This document shows, piece after piece, positions 34,949-43,171 of a stretch of DNA of 64,000 nucleotides. This stretch comes from Microvirga lenta (lineage in GTDB: Bacteria > Pseudomonadota > Alphaproteobacteria > Rhizobiales > Beijerinckiaceae). Position 1 is the first letter of the stretch. Each line of letters begins with the position of its first letter. Location of the stretch: assembly GCF_020532555.1 (NCBI RefSeq), contig NZ_JAJBBR010000001.1, positions 124,001 through 188,000 on the forward strand, given 5' to 3'. The notes beneath the pieces were generated by a model. It was not told the DNA's origin and searched no databases. It saw only the letters and a program-made list of their open reading frames with translations. The position numbers and the translations under genes are program-made.

Positions 34949-35040
34949 GCCTGACCCGCCGAGGGGCGCGCTCGCGAGGCGTCGTGACTGTGGGGTCGGG
35001 CACGGTCCTGCGCAGGAGGGGAACGCACCCTCCTGTGGCG
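34949..35040 (+). ncRNA. Candidate structured RNA from the LexA-box promoter (3' end not fixed)
   Basis: Immediately at the predicted transcription start, GCCTGACCC (34949-34957) pairs with GGGTCGGGC (34993-35001), closing a 53-nt hairpin. A second hairpin pairs GCAGGAGGG (35012-35020) with CCCTCCTGT (35028-35036). No ribosome-binding site and good frame follow nearby. No classical terminator is seen before the gene at 35333, so it could instead be a long leader of that gene. I compared it mentally with SRP, tmRNA, RNase P and 6S features and found no match. Confidence 0.5.
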
Positions 35041-35332
35041 GGAGGCCCAGGCATCAGCCTCGGGACCGGCGTTGGTTGCAGACCCGGCCGCAACAGGCTT
35101 GCGGCGTCCGTCTGCGGCAGCGCACGGACCATGGCCGCCTGTCCGCCTAAAGAAGCCGTGCGCGAGGTGCCGTCCGGTTCATCGCTTTCACCACCATCAC
35201 CATCGAGCCGGACGAGTGCACGTCGCGCCACCCTCGATCGCTCTTCGGCTTCGGGCCAGCCGGCCCGGAGCCCGAAGGCGCGTGCCGTTTTCAAAACTTC
35301 ATTTCATGCCAGCCATTGCCGAGAGACGATTC
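35041..35332. other. Region between the candidate RNA and the next gene
   Basis: A GTCCGGT...GCCGGAC pairing (about 35189-35214) is the only structure seen and lacks a T-run. Frames here are arginine/proline-rich shadows. The region may belong to the 3' part of the SOS-controlled transcript. Confidence 0.4.
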
Positions 35333-35593
35333 ATGAACCGCACCGACGCGATCCTGTCCAAGCTTCCCGATGCCGACGATGCCCTGCGGCGGCTGTCCGA
35401 CGTGCTGCGCGTGCACGCCACCTGCCGCAAGCGCGCCTGCCGCCGGGAGGAGAGCTGCCAGGGCGGCTACGGGCCGCCGTGCTATTTCGAGAAACGCACC
35501 GTCTTCGCCCAGGCGGTGGCCGAGCACATGCACGAGCATCGCCAGCTCTGGGCCGAAACCCGCGCCACCCTGCGCGCCTCCCTGCGCCGCTGA
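35333..35593 (+). CDS. Small cysteine-containing hypothetical protein (86 aa)
   Basis: The product has a helical start (RTDAILSKLPDADDALRRLSDVLRV) and a C-rich middle, CRKRACRREESCQGGYGPPC, that could hold metal, followed by an alpha-helical end. ATG 35333 follows GAGAGACG. Similar Cys-rich helical proteins exist in Methylobacteriaceae as I recall, without function. It may be driven by the LexA-box promoter about 390 bp upstream. Confidence 0.65.
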   Translation: MNRTDAILSKLPDADDALRRLSDVLRVHATCRKRACRREESCQGGYGPPCYFEKRTVFAQAVAEHMHEHRQLWAETRATLRASLRR

Positions 35594-36556
35594 AGCATCG
35601 GACGGGAAAAGCGGACTTGCCCTTTTGGGATCGGTCCGATGCTTTCTCCTCAAGAAAAGCACCGTTCGAGCGGAAAACCGGATCCGCTTTTCGCCGGCGC
35701 GGACCTTCGGTTCCGCACGATGCTCCAGGCGCGGCGGATGTCCGGGACCCCGCTCCTCCCTTCCGATGGAAGAGGCCGGGCCGTCGGGCCCGGGAGACGC
35801 GCCGCCTTCGGATCCGGCGCACCCTCTTTCCCCTCCCCCTTGTGGGGAGGGCCGGGGTGCCGGCGCCATGCCTTCATAGGCTATCCACCTCCACCTCCTC
35901 CCCACCGCAAGTCGGGTGTTCCCGACTTGCGCAAGAGGATGCGGATCTCGGGCAAGCCCGAGGTCCGTGGGGAGGAGAGCCGGTCGGCGCCATCCGCATG
36001 AGCCTTCGAACCGAGGCCGAGACCGTGGAGGAGAGCAACGCGGCGCCATCCGCGTGAGCCTTCGAACCGGCGAAACCAGTGGGGGAGAGGTTGGACCGCA
36101 GGTCCGGGTGAGGGAATGCGCGCTTGCCGGGTGCGGCGCTGTCCGGTGCCGGATGCGGCGCTGTCCGGCGCGCCGCCATTCCCTCTCCCTTGTGGGGAGG
36201 GCCAGGGTGGGGGTGCCGGCGCGGTCTGAAATCCGTAAGGGGGAGGAGAACAAGGGCGCCATCGGCGCGGGTCGTCGGGGCTGCTCCGCGCCTCATGGCG
36301 GGAGAGCGGCGCGGCTTTATCGGCGCGCCTGGGCAGGTCCGGGACCGGGAGGGAATCAAGCGGGCCGCGCCGGTTGCGGGAGCCCCCTGGCGGCGCCTGC
36401 CCTCGGAGGAGCGGGCCGGATGCGGGGCGTCTCGCCTGGGCGGGAGCGCAGGGCCATCGCCGTGGAAACGGCGGGCCGGGTCGAGAAGGCGGAGGTCTCG
36501 GGACCGCGGGAGCGGCCCATGCCGGGGCGCGAAGCCCCGGCTGCCGGACCGGCGGA
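35594..36556. repeat. Repeat-rich intergenic mosaic
   Basis: Two more copies of the palindrome family seen near 18241 occur: CCCTCCCC-N5-GGGGAGGG at 35831-35851 and a variant at 36181-36201, with inverted partners around 35887-35906. A motif GC(A/G)TGAGCCTTCGAACCG recurs near 35993 and 36050. GTGCGGCGCTGTCCGG is nearly duplicated at about 36130-36170. No supported gene; the six frames give only low-complexity translations. The block looks like a landing zone for REP-like elements. Confidence 0.75.
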
Positions 36557-36709
36557 TCAGCCGATCTGGTCGATGATGATCGCCCGGATCTCGTCGCGGG
36601 TGAGAATGGTCTGCTGCGGCTGCCACGTGGAGACGGGCTTGCGCAGCTTCTTCTTCGTCAGGGGACGCGACAGGGCCGGTGCGGGCTTGGAATGCAAAAG
36701 GGTTTGCAT
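36557..36709 (-). CDS. Small basic hypothetical protein (50 aa)
   Basis: Starts at ATG 36709, after GAGGAAG on the minus strand. The product has a basic centre (LTKKKLRKPVS) and ends ILTRDEIRAIIIDQIG, a helix. The first codons form an inverted repeat: ATGCAAA and TTTGCAT (36692-36698, 36703-36709) that would put the start codon in an mRNA stem, suggesting controlled translation. Family unrecognised. Confidence 0.55.
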   Translation of the reverse strand: MQTLLHSKPAPALSRPLTKKKLRKPVSTWQPQQTILTRDEIRAIIIDQIG

Positions 36710-37246
36710 GGTTCTTCCTCGGGCGGCTTCGGCCAGGGCCGTGCCGCCGTTGTTCGTTGTGACTGAAATCGATTGCGGAGCAAAACGATGTGCGCGCCGC
36801 GGCATCATGCGCGGCGACCAAACTTCAAAAGTGCGGAAAGCGGGCCCGGTGCTCGATCACGAGCTTCGGAGAGCAGGCCGAACAGATCGTTTAGATGAAC
36901 CCAACATAGATCGTTCCGCCGATATTTTCAAGCAGAAAGATCGTTTTTCACGCCGGCGATAACGAATAAACCCAGAATTTCCGGAGATTTTTCCCGGAAA
37001 AATCAGGCTTCCGTTAAGATGAAATATCGCATGATCGGGATTTTTCTTGGCCCGGAGCCTTGTTTTCGCCGTGAATGGGCACTAGATGTTCTTTATCGAC
37101 ATTTGGCCGGACAATCGGGCCGTTACGCCTTGGCATGCCAGGCGCACGTTCAGACACTCTTCCAAACATCGACGAACCGGGTTCGAGGCCGTGCGTTGCC
37201 ACGCCCTTGCGCCCACGTGCACTGACACATGACTGAGGAATATCCC
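36710..37246. other. Divergent regulatory region and leader of cspA
   Basis: The stretch between the small basic protein and cspA contains a perfect palindrome, GATTTTTCC-C-GGAAAAATC (36986-37004), in AT-rich DNA, and 240 bp of cspA leader. Long leaders of cold-shock genes often fold as temperature-responsive structures; that is inference here. No supported gene; the frames starting near 37019 are not convincing. Confidence 0.5.
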
Positions 37247-37456
37247 ATGAACACGGGCACCGTGAAATTCTACAACGACCAAAAGGGCTTCGGCTTCATC
37301 CAGCCGGACAACGGCGACAAGGACGTGTTCGTCCACGCCACAGCTCTCGAGCGCGCCGGCATCCGCGGCCTTCGCGAAGGCCAGAAGGTGTCCTTCGACA
37401 CCGCAGAGGACCGCCGCAGCGGCAAGGTCGCCGTCAACAACATCCAGACGGCCTAA
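37247..37456 (+). CDS. cspA: Cold-shock protein CspA family
   Basis: The 69-residue product is a standard cold-shock domain with both RNA-binding motifs, KGFGFIQ (RNP1) and VFVHATAL (RNP2). Such proteins melt RNA structure at low temperature or act as general RNA chaperones. The start at 37247 matches the family (MNTGTVKFYN). A long leader precedes it and an intrinsic terminator follows, so it is monocistronic. Confidence 0.93.
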   Translation: MNTGTVKFYNDQKGFGFIQPDNGDKDVFVHATALERAGIRGLREGQKVSFDTAEDRRSGKVAVNNIQTA

Positions 37457-37493
37457 TGCATGAACCGGCGCACATCGCGAGCGCCTGATCAGG

Positions 37494-37520
37494 AGCCGCT
37501 CCCCTGGGAGCGGCTTTTTT
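37494..37520 (+). terminator. Terminator of cspA
   Basis: GCCGCTCCC / GGGAGCGGC hairpin with a 2-nt loop, followed by six T residues, 38 bp after the cspA stop. Confidence 0.9.
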
Positions 37521-37559
37521 GTTTGCTCCCCCATTCGATGCCGAACTGAAGAGGAAGCG

Positions 37560-37760
37560 ATGAGCACCTTTCGGAAATACACTCCCGCGAAATCCGTGAT
37601 GTTCCTGGTGAACTACGACGACGCCCGCACAGCCTATCTGTGGATCGACAATCCTTCCCAGGCCGCCGACACCCGCGTGGTCGGCACGATCGCCCGCGCC
37701 CAGCAGGAACAGGGCACCCTGCCCGAGGGCACCATCACCAGCATCCGGCGCATCCGGTAA
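37560..37760 (+). CDS. Hypothetical protein (66 aa)
   Basis: A ribosome-binding site GAGGAAG precedes ATG 37560. The product is beta-rich (SVMFLVNYDDARTAYLWIDN) with a polar helix and a basic end. The next small gene follows 55 bp later, perhaps in the same transcript. No family recognised. Confidence 0.6.
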   Translation: MSTFRKYTPAKSVMFLVNYDDARTAYLWIDNPSQAADTRVVGTIARAQQEQGTLPEGTITSIRRIR

Positions 37761-37815
37761 TCCGCCCGCCCGCGCCGGAGAACGAACACCCCGCCCCTCA
37801 CCAGGAGACCGACCG

Positions 37816-38010
37816 ATGTCCCACAAGTTCAAAGTCCGGCAGATGATCCGGCTGAAGCACCCCGCCTATGCCGATTCCCGGACGAGCTCGACCGGCGTCT
37901 ACGAGGTCGTCCGGCTCATGCCCGCCGACCAGAGCGGGGAACTCTCGTACCGGATCAAGAGCGGTGCGACCGAACGGGCCGTGCGCGAGAGCGAGATCCG
38001 AAGCGCCTAG
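37816..38010 (+). CDS. Conserved small hypothetical protein (64 aa)
   Basis: The product (MSHKFKVRQMIRLKHPAYAD..., with YEVVRLMPADQSGELSYRIK) resembles short proteins common in Hyphomicrobiales genomes, of SH3-like beta composition, with no known function. A Shine-Dalgarno GGAG lies at about 37802. It is convergent with the Lrp gene, 6 bp apart. Confidence 0.7.
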   Translation: MSHKFKVRQMIRLKHPAYADSRTSSTGVYEVVRLMPADQSGELSYRIKSGATERAVRESEIRSA

Positions 38011-38016
38011 CGCTCC

Positions 38017-38448
38017 CTAGTCCCGCGCCCACGGGGTCGCGAGGACGATATGGGTCGTGGCCGTGGCCACGCCCTGCACGGCGGCGACGGCATCGCGGAT
38101 CCGGTCCAGGGTCGCGTTGGAGTCGCACGACACCATCACCATGAGATCGATGGAGCCGGTCAGCGAGTGGCAGGCGGTGATCTCGGGAATGCCCGACAGG
38201 CGCGGCACCACGTGCTTGCAGCGGAAACCCGGCTCGAAGGTGACGGCGATCATGGCCCGCACCGCCGGGTCGTGCTCGGAGGCGAGCTCCACCGTATAGC
38301 CCTTGATCACGCCCTCGCGCTCCAGGCGGCGCATCCGCTCCTGCGTGGCGCTGCGCGACAGGCCGACGCTGCGGGCAAGGCCGACGAGGCTCTCCCGCGC
38401 ATTCCGGCGCAAGGACGCCACCAGGATCCTGTCTTTCTCGTCCAGCAT
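38017..38448 (-). CDS. Lrp/AsnC-family transcriptional regulator
   Basis: The product (143 residues) has an N-terminal helix-turn-helix (LVGLARSVGLSRSATQERMRRLEREGVIKGY in part: SVGLSRSATQERMRRLE) and a C-terminal RAM ligand domain with GSIDLMVMV. I start at ATG 38448 (MLDEKDRIL), which fits the family. It is divergent from the isochorismatase-like gene across 116 bp, a layout typical for a regulator and its target. Confidence 0.88.
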   Translation of the reverse strand: MLDEKDRILVASLRRNARESLVGLARSVGLSRSATQERMRRLEREGVIKGYTVELASEHDPAVRAMIAVTFEPGFRCKHVVPRLSGIPEITACHSLTGSIDLMVMVSCDSNATLDRIRDAVAAVQGVATATTHIVLATPWARD

Positions 38449-38564
38449 GACGCTCCCGCCGCCCCGATGCTTCCCGACCGGCACTTAGCCGGCCCACCGG
38501 TCATCTTGTCCAGTGAAACCGGCACGACGACGCGCGAAGACAGGAGGGCAACTGAGGTTTCCCC

Positions 38565-39146
38565 ATGGATTACGCGAATTCTGTGCTTCTGCCGGTCGAC
38601 ATGCAGCAGGCTTTCGACCTGCCCTCCTGGCCCCGCCGCTGGAACGGGGCCGTGGACGCCAACGGCCTGGCGCTCATCGAGGCGTGGCGGTCCCGCGGGC
38701 TGCCGATCATCCACGTGCGACACGATTCCGTGACGCCGGGCTCGACCCTGGCGCCGGGGCAGCCGGGCAACGCCTTCCGGCCGGGCTTCGGGCCGAAAGG
38801 CGGCGAGGCCCTGGTGACCAAGGGCGTCAACTCCGCCTTCATCGGAACCGACCTCGATCTCAGGCTGAAGCGGCTCGGCGTGCGGAAGGTCGTGGTCTTC
38901 GGCATAACGACGGATATGTGCGTGTCCACGACGGTGCGGACGGGCGCGAATCTCGGCTACGAGATGGTTCTGGTCGAGGATGCCTGCGACTGCTTCGACC
39001 TGCCGGACGGCACGGGCGGCGTCGTTCCCGCCCGCGAGAGCCACCGGGCCCATGTGGCGACCCTGCGCTACGAATTCGCCCAGGTGGCGACCACGGGGGA
39101 CGTCCTGGCCGCGCTTGCGGCCGCCGGCGAGGCGACGGCCGCCTGA
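38565..39146 (+). CDS. Isochorismatase-family cysteine hydrolase
   Basis: The 193-residue protein has the family triad: Asp in LPVDMQQAFD, Lys in VTKGVNSAF, and Cys in GITTDMCVSTT. Members hydrolyse amides or isochorismate-like substrates, e.g. nicotinamidases and ureidoacrylate hydrolases; the specific substrate cannot be told. It probably belongs to the regulon of the divergent Lrp-type protein. Confidence 0.87.
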   Translation: MDYANSVLLPVDMQQAFDLPSWPRRWNGAVDANGLALIEAWRSRGLPIIHVRHDSVTPGSTLAPGQPGNAFRPGFGPKGGEALVTKGVNSAFIGTDLDLRLKRLGVRKVVVFGITTDMCVSTTVRTGANLGYEMVLVEDACDCFDLPDGTGGVVPARESHRAHVATLRYEFAQVATTGDVLAALAAAGEATAA

Positions 39147-39155
39147 GCTGGGCGC

Positions 39156-39614
39156 TTACCCCTTGGGCAGCATGTCCTTCACGAGGCCGCTCGCCCTGCC
39201 GAAATCCATGCGGCCGGCGTACTTGGCCCGCAGGGCGCCGACGACCTTGCCCATGTCCTTCATCGAGGAGGCGCCGGTCTCGGCGATGGCCTCCTCGATG
39301 GCGGCCCTGGTCTCGGCCTCGTCCATCTGCTTGGGCAGGTAGGAGGAGATGACCTCGACCTCGTCCTTCTCCTGCTGGGCCAGCTCCGTGCGGCCGCCCT
39401 GCTCGTACATGGCGATCGATTCCTGGCGCTGCTTCACCATCTTCTGCAGGAGCGCCAGGATCTCCTCGTCGGAGAGCGGGTCCTTGCCGTTGCCGCGGGC
39501 CTCGATGTCCTTGTCCTTGAGCGCCGCCTGGATCAGGCGGATGGCGCCCAGGCGACGCTTGTCGCCGGCCTTCATGGCCTCCTTCATGTCCGCCGTGAAA
39601 CGATCGCGCAGCAT
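39156..39614 (-). CDS. GatB/YqeY domain-containing protein
   Basis: The 152-residue protein is helical: LRDRFTADMKEAMKAGDKRRLGAIRLIQAALKDKDIE at the start (in part: AMKAGDKRRLGAIR), and the YqeY-type GKVVGALRAKYAGRMDF end. It shares the tail domain of GatB and may assist tRNA-dependent amidation, unproved for lone YqeY. It is divergent from carA. In related genomes this gene commonly lies just before dnaG-rpoD. Confidence 0.9.
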   Translation of the reverse strand: MLRDRFTADMKEAMKAGDKRRLGAIRLIQAALKDKDIEARGNGKDPLSDEEILALLQKMVKQRQESIAMYEQGGRTELAQQEKDEVEVISSYLPKQMDEAETRAAIEEAIAETGASSMKDMGKVVGALRAKYAGRMDFGRASGLVKDMLPKG

Positions 39615-39749
39615 GGATATCTCCTTGTGTTTTAAAGCGCCTGAGCGTTGACGGAACGCGAACGGCCCCTTAAGTCACAGGAACAGTTCAAGGGCGGCCC
39701 ATGGTGGCCTGCTCAAGCGCGCCCCATTGGGCTCGGACTTAAAGAGATC

Positions 39750-40958
39750 ATGACGATGCTGCAAGACAAACACACAGCGGGTGGCTGGACGGAGCCGCGC
39801 GCAACCGCCGTTCTCGTGCTCCAGGACGGCACGGTGCTGGAAGGCTTCGGCATCGGCGCCACCGGCGAGGCCACCGGCGAGGTCTGCTTCAACACCGCGA
39901 TGACCGGGTATCAGGAAATCCTGACCGACCCGTCCTATGCGGGCCAGATCATCACCTTCACGTTCCCGCATATCGGCAATGTGGGCGCCAACGACGAGGA
40001 CATCGAGAGCGTCAACGCCGCCTCGTCCTCCGGCGTGCGCGGCGCCATCCTGGCCGCCTCGGTGACGGACCCGTCGAACTGGCGCGCCTCGCGCCACCTG
40101 GACGCCTGGCTGAAGGCCCGCGGCATCATCGGCCTGACCGGCATCGATACCCGGGCGCTCACGGCGCTCATCCGCGAGAAGGGCATGCCCAACGCGGTGA
40201 TCGCGCACGATCCCAACGGCGCGTTCGACCTCGACGCGCTCAAGACCCGCGCCGCCGCCCTGCCCTCCATGGACGGCCTCGACCTCGTGCCCATGGTCAC
40301 CAGCGGTCAGCGCTTCGACTGGGACGAGACGACCTGGAAGCTCGGCCAGGGCTACGAGAAGCAGGCGGAAGCCAAGTACCACGTGGTCGCCATCGACTAC
40401 GGCGTGAAGCGCAACATCCTGCGGCTGCTGGCCCGCGCCGGCTGCAAGGTCACGGTGGTGCCCGCCACGGCCTCCGCCGACGACATCCTGGCCCTCAAGC
40501 CCGACGGCGTGTTCCTCTCCAACGGCCCCGGCGATCCGGCCGCGACCGGCGAATACGCGGTGCCGGTCATCCGCAAGGTGCTGGAAGAGAAGATCCCGAC
40601 CTTCGGCATCTGCCTCGGCCACCAGATGCTGAGCCTGGCCGTGGGCGGCAAGACCAAGAAGATGCACCAGGGCCATCACGGGGCGAACCATCCCGTGAAG
40701 GACAGGACCACCGGCAAGGTCGAGATCACCTCGATGAACCACGGCTTCGCGGTGGACCCGGAGAGCCTGCCGGAGAACGCAGTGGAGACCCACGTCTCCC
40801 TCTTCGACGGCTCCAATTGCGGCATCGCGCTCACCGACCGCCCGGCCTTCTCCGTGCAGTACCATCCTGAAGCCTCCCCCGGCCCGCAGGACAGCCACTA
40901 CCTCTTCGACCGGTTCGTGAAGCTGATCGAGGAGGAGAAGGCAAGGCGCCAGGCCTGA
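39750..40958 (+). CDS. carA: Carbamoyl-phosphate synthase small (glutaminase) subunit
   Basis: The protein of 402 residues hydrolyses glutamine and channels ammonia to CarB for arginine and pyrimidine synthesis. The N-terminal CPSase domain includes AVLVLQDGTVLEGFGIG and VCFNTAMTGYQEILTDPSY; the class I glutaminase domain has the Cys nucleophile in TFGICLGHQ and the His/Glu pair in VQYHPEASPGP. ATG 39750 follows AAAGAG; upstream codons are not family-like. carB lies 4.2 kb away on the same strand, so the subunits are not in one operon. Confidence 0.95.
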   Translation: MTMLQDKHTAGGWTEPRATAVLVLQDGTVLEGFGIGATGEATGEVCFNTAMTGYQEILTDPSYAGQIITFTFPHIGNVGANDEDIESVNAASSSGVRGAILAASVTDPSNWRASRHLDAWLKARGIIGLTGIDTRALTALIREKGMPNAVIAHDPNGAFDLDALKTRAAALPSMDGLDLVPMVTSGQRFDWDETTWKLGQGYEKQAEAKYHVVAIDYGVKRNILRLLARAGCKVTVVPATASADDILALKPDGVFLSNGPGDPAATGEYAVPVIRKVLEEKIPTFGICLGHQMLSLAVGGKTKKMHQGHHGANHPVKDRTTGKVEITSMNHGFAVDPESLPENAVETHVSLFDGSNCGIALTDRPAFSVQYHPEASPGPQDSHYLFDRFVKLIEEEKARRQA

Positions 40959-41157
40959 AGGCCCTAAACCCGTCAGTGCTCCGGCAGGGCGATACGCCCC
41001 TATCGGGGCCTTAACCACGATTCCGCCGAAGGGTGGATAATCGAACAATATTTCATTTCTGCGACAAACCGGACATTGCGCTCGCGGCCCAAATCACGTT
41101 AACCGATCAGTAACCATAAAAATTGACGATCGATTCTTGATTTTGGGGGTTCTTCCG

Positions 41158-41532
41158 ATGACGTTCGACGACGAGTCCGGCCAGTTCAACCGCCTGCATT
41201 CCCTCTTCACTTTTCATCTCGGCGTCGCCGTCGGCCTGTCCTGGCTGACCTCGCTCTACGCCTCGATCTATGCTCCCTGGGTCCGCAACATCCGTCCCCT
41301 GATCGACCCGACCGATGCGGGACATGTGGAGAGCACCTGGTCCTTCCTGTTCATCTTCCCGGTCGTCCTCACGGTGGCCTGGCTCCTGACGATCTTCGGC
41401 CAGAACACCCTGCGACAGCTTCAGATGCTGAAGAACCAGACCATCGAGTTCGCCGTCGCGGGCACCGTCGCCTTCGTGGTGTTCTACCTCTCCATCGACC
41501 GCGCCGTCGCGGCGATGCTGATCGGGCAGTAA
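41158..41532 (+). CDS. Hypothetical integral membrane protein (124 aa)
   Basis: ATG 41158 is preceded by a GGGGG run. The product has three to four predicted membrane spans (about 20-38, 62-85, 98-118) and ends MLIGQ. No charged motif indicates a substrate. It is single, with a promoter-like TTGACGATCG upstream. Family unrecognised. Confidence 0.65.
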   Translation: MTFDDESGQFNRLHSLFTFHLGVAVGLSWLTSLYASIYAPWVRNIRPLIDPTDAGHVESTWSFLFIFPVVLTVAWLLTIFGQNTLRQLQMLKNQTIEFAVAGTVAFVVFYLSIDRAVAAMLIGQ

Positions 41533-41874
41533 CTTCGCAAGAACGATCAATCGAGGCGTCCTAAGGTCTTGTTCCGGAGCGATCCATGACCAAGGCCGGC
41601 ACCAAGCCCAGAGCAACGACGCGCCTCGGTTAAGGCTGCCGGGTGGCCCGGGTGATGGCCTACATCGACCTCCACCGCGCAGCCGGCGAGCTGCTGACGG
41701 AGATCCTCCTCCCCTGAAGGGATAGCCGGGAGCCCCCTTCCCGCCGTGGCGCGGGAAGGGGCGCCGCCCTCCTGTTCCCGGAAGCCCGGAGCCGGAACTT
41801 CGGATTAATGAGCGGCCACGCTCGATCTTTCGCGAAGCCGATGCGTTCTCCCCCGACTGGATTGGAGGAAACGA
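41533..41874. other. Intergenic region with a strong hairpin
   Basis: No supported gene. A perfect 11-bp stem CCCCTTCCCGC/GCGGGAAGGGG (41734-41744, 41751-41761) with 6-nt loop lies in the middle and could end transcription of the preceding membrane-protein gene, although there is no T-run. A short frame MAYIDLHRAAGELL upstream is too small to call. Confidence 0.5.
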
Positions 41875-42429
41875 ATGGCTCAGGCAAAAGGATATGGCGC
41901 CCCCGGCGAGTACAACGCGCCGCTCAAGACGGACACTTACGTCTTCAAGGACAACGGCCTCATCCCGAACAATTCCCTGCCGCTGATCGTCCGTCGCGCT
42001 GCGATCCGGCCATCGAGCCCGGATCCGGCCAAGGCGTTCGAGAACACGTTTCAGAAGAACGGCTGGACCAATTCCTGGCGCAACGGCATTCACGACTATC
42101 ACCACTATCACTCGACGGCCCATGAGGTTCTCGGGATCGCCATGGGGTCGGGCTCCGTGCGCTTCGGTGGAGAAAGCGGCGAGCTGGTCGCAGTCACGGC
42201 AGGCGATGTCGTCGTCATTCCCGCCGGGGTCGGGCACGCGCTCATCAACGACAACGGAGAGCTTCTGGTTGTGGGCGCCTATGCGGGCGGTCGCGACTGG
42301 GACGAGATCCGCGACGATCCCGGCGCCATCGAAGCCGCACGCAAGCGCATCGCGGAGGTTCCCCTTCCGGACGCCGATCCGGTCGACGGCGCGAACGGCC
42401 CCCTCATGAAACTCTGGTCCAACGGCTGA
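41875..42429 (+). CDS. Cupin-domain protein (YjlB-like)
   Basis: The 184-residue protein has a cupin core: HDYHHYHSTAHEVLGIAMGSG (in part: HYHSTAHEVLG) gives the His-His-Glu cluster, and VVVIPAGVGH the second motif. It should bind a metal and may be an enzyme or sugar-binding protein. It has a good Shine-Dalgarno GGAGG and is probably co-transcribed with the methyltransferase gene 35 bp later. Confidence 0.82.
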   Translation: MAQAKGYGAPGEYNAPLKTDTYVFKDNGLIPNNSLPLIVRRAAIRPSSPDPAKAFENTFQKNGWTNSWRNGIHDYHHYHSTAHEVLGIAMGSGSVRFGGESGELVAVTAGDVVVIPAGVGHALINDNGELLVVGAYAGGRDWDEIRDDPGAIEAARKRIAEVPLPDADPVDGANGPLMKLWSNG

Positions 42430-42464
42430 TGACGAGAAGCTGAGCTTCGGCTAGGAGTCTCGCC

Positions 42465-43154
42465 ATGAACTGGCGAGACTACTGGAACCAAGACACGCCG
42501 ATCTATGCAGGCGAGCGGCACAAGCTCCTGCATTACCGGCTGGTTGCGAACGAGATCATCGGCCTCATCCCCTCACCGGATGCGGCCGTGCTCGACCATG
42601 CCTGCGGCGAAGCGTTGTTCGCGGACCGGGTGGCGGCCAAATGCGGCCACCTTTACCTCTGCGACGGGGCTCCCCTCGTGCGCGAACGGCTGCACGAAAG
42701 GTTCGGAGACCGGGACAGGATCACGATCCTGTCCCCGGAGGATCTCGCGACCCTGCCGGAAGCCTCCCTCGACCTGATCGTGGCGAACTCTCTCCTGCAA
42801 TATCTCTCGCTGGAGGAGCTGCGCGGGCTCCTGAAGCTCTGGCACGGCAAGCTGAAAACCGACGGCCGCCTGATCCTCGCCGACGTGATTCGGCCGGATG
42901 TCAGCCCCGTGACCGACGCGAAGGCGCTCCTGTCCTTCGCCTGGAAGGGCGGCTTCCTGAAATCCGCGGCCCTCGGCCTCGCGCGCACCGCCTTCTCGGA
43001 ATACCGCAAGATCCGCGAAGAGATCGGCCTGGCCCAGTACACGCAGGAGGACATCGTCGATCTCCTGGAGGAAGCAGGCTTCAGCGCCGAGCGGATGGAG
43101 CGCAATATCGGCCACAACCCGGCGCGGATGACCTTCATGGGCAGGCCGGTCTAG
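42465..43154 (+). CDS. SAM-dependent methyltransferase (class I)
   Basis: The 229-residue product has the Rossmann-like order with motif I AAVLDHACGEALFADRVA (in part: VLDHACGEALF), an acidic loop at LYLCDG, and a LIVANSLLQYLS element after the catalytic core. The long helical end includes AQYTQEDIVDLLEEAGF. Substrate unknown; it is just downstream of the cupin gene. Confidence 0.82.
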   Translation: MNWRDYWNQDTPIYAGERHKLLHYRLVANEIIGLIPSPDAAVLDHACGEALFADRVAAKCGHLYLCDGAPLVRERLHERFGDRDRITILSPEDLATLPEASLDLIVANSLLQYLSLEELRGLLKLWHGKLKTDGRLILADVIRPDVSPVTDAKALLSFAWKGGFLKSAALGLARTAFSEYRKIREEIGLAQYTQEDIVDLLEEAGFSAERMERNIGHNPARMTFMGRPV

Positions 43155-43171
43155 CTTCGCCGAAAGATGCT

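Noticed and set aside
34949..35040. 6S, SRP, tmRNA or RNase P identity for the structured RNA
   Set aside because: The conserved parts I know (SRP GGAAGCAGC loop, RNase P GAGGAAAGTC, tmRNA tag region, 6S long stem with central bubble) are not present.
34815..35294. Minus-strand frame across the LexA box and candidate RNA
   Set aside because: Arg/Pro-rich product without motif; runs opposite to a clear promoter and crosses the abrupt composition boundary.
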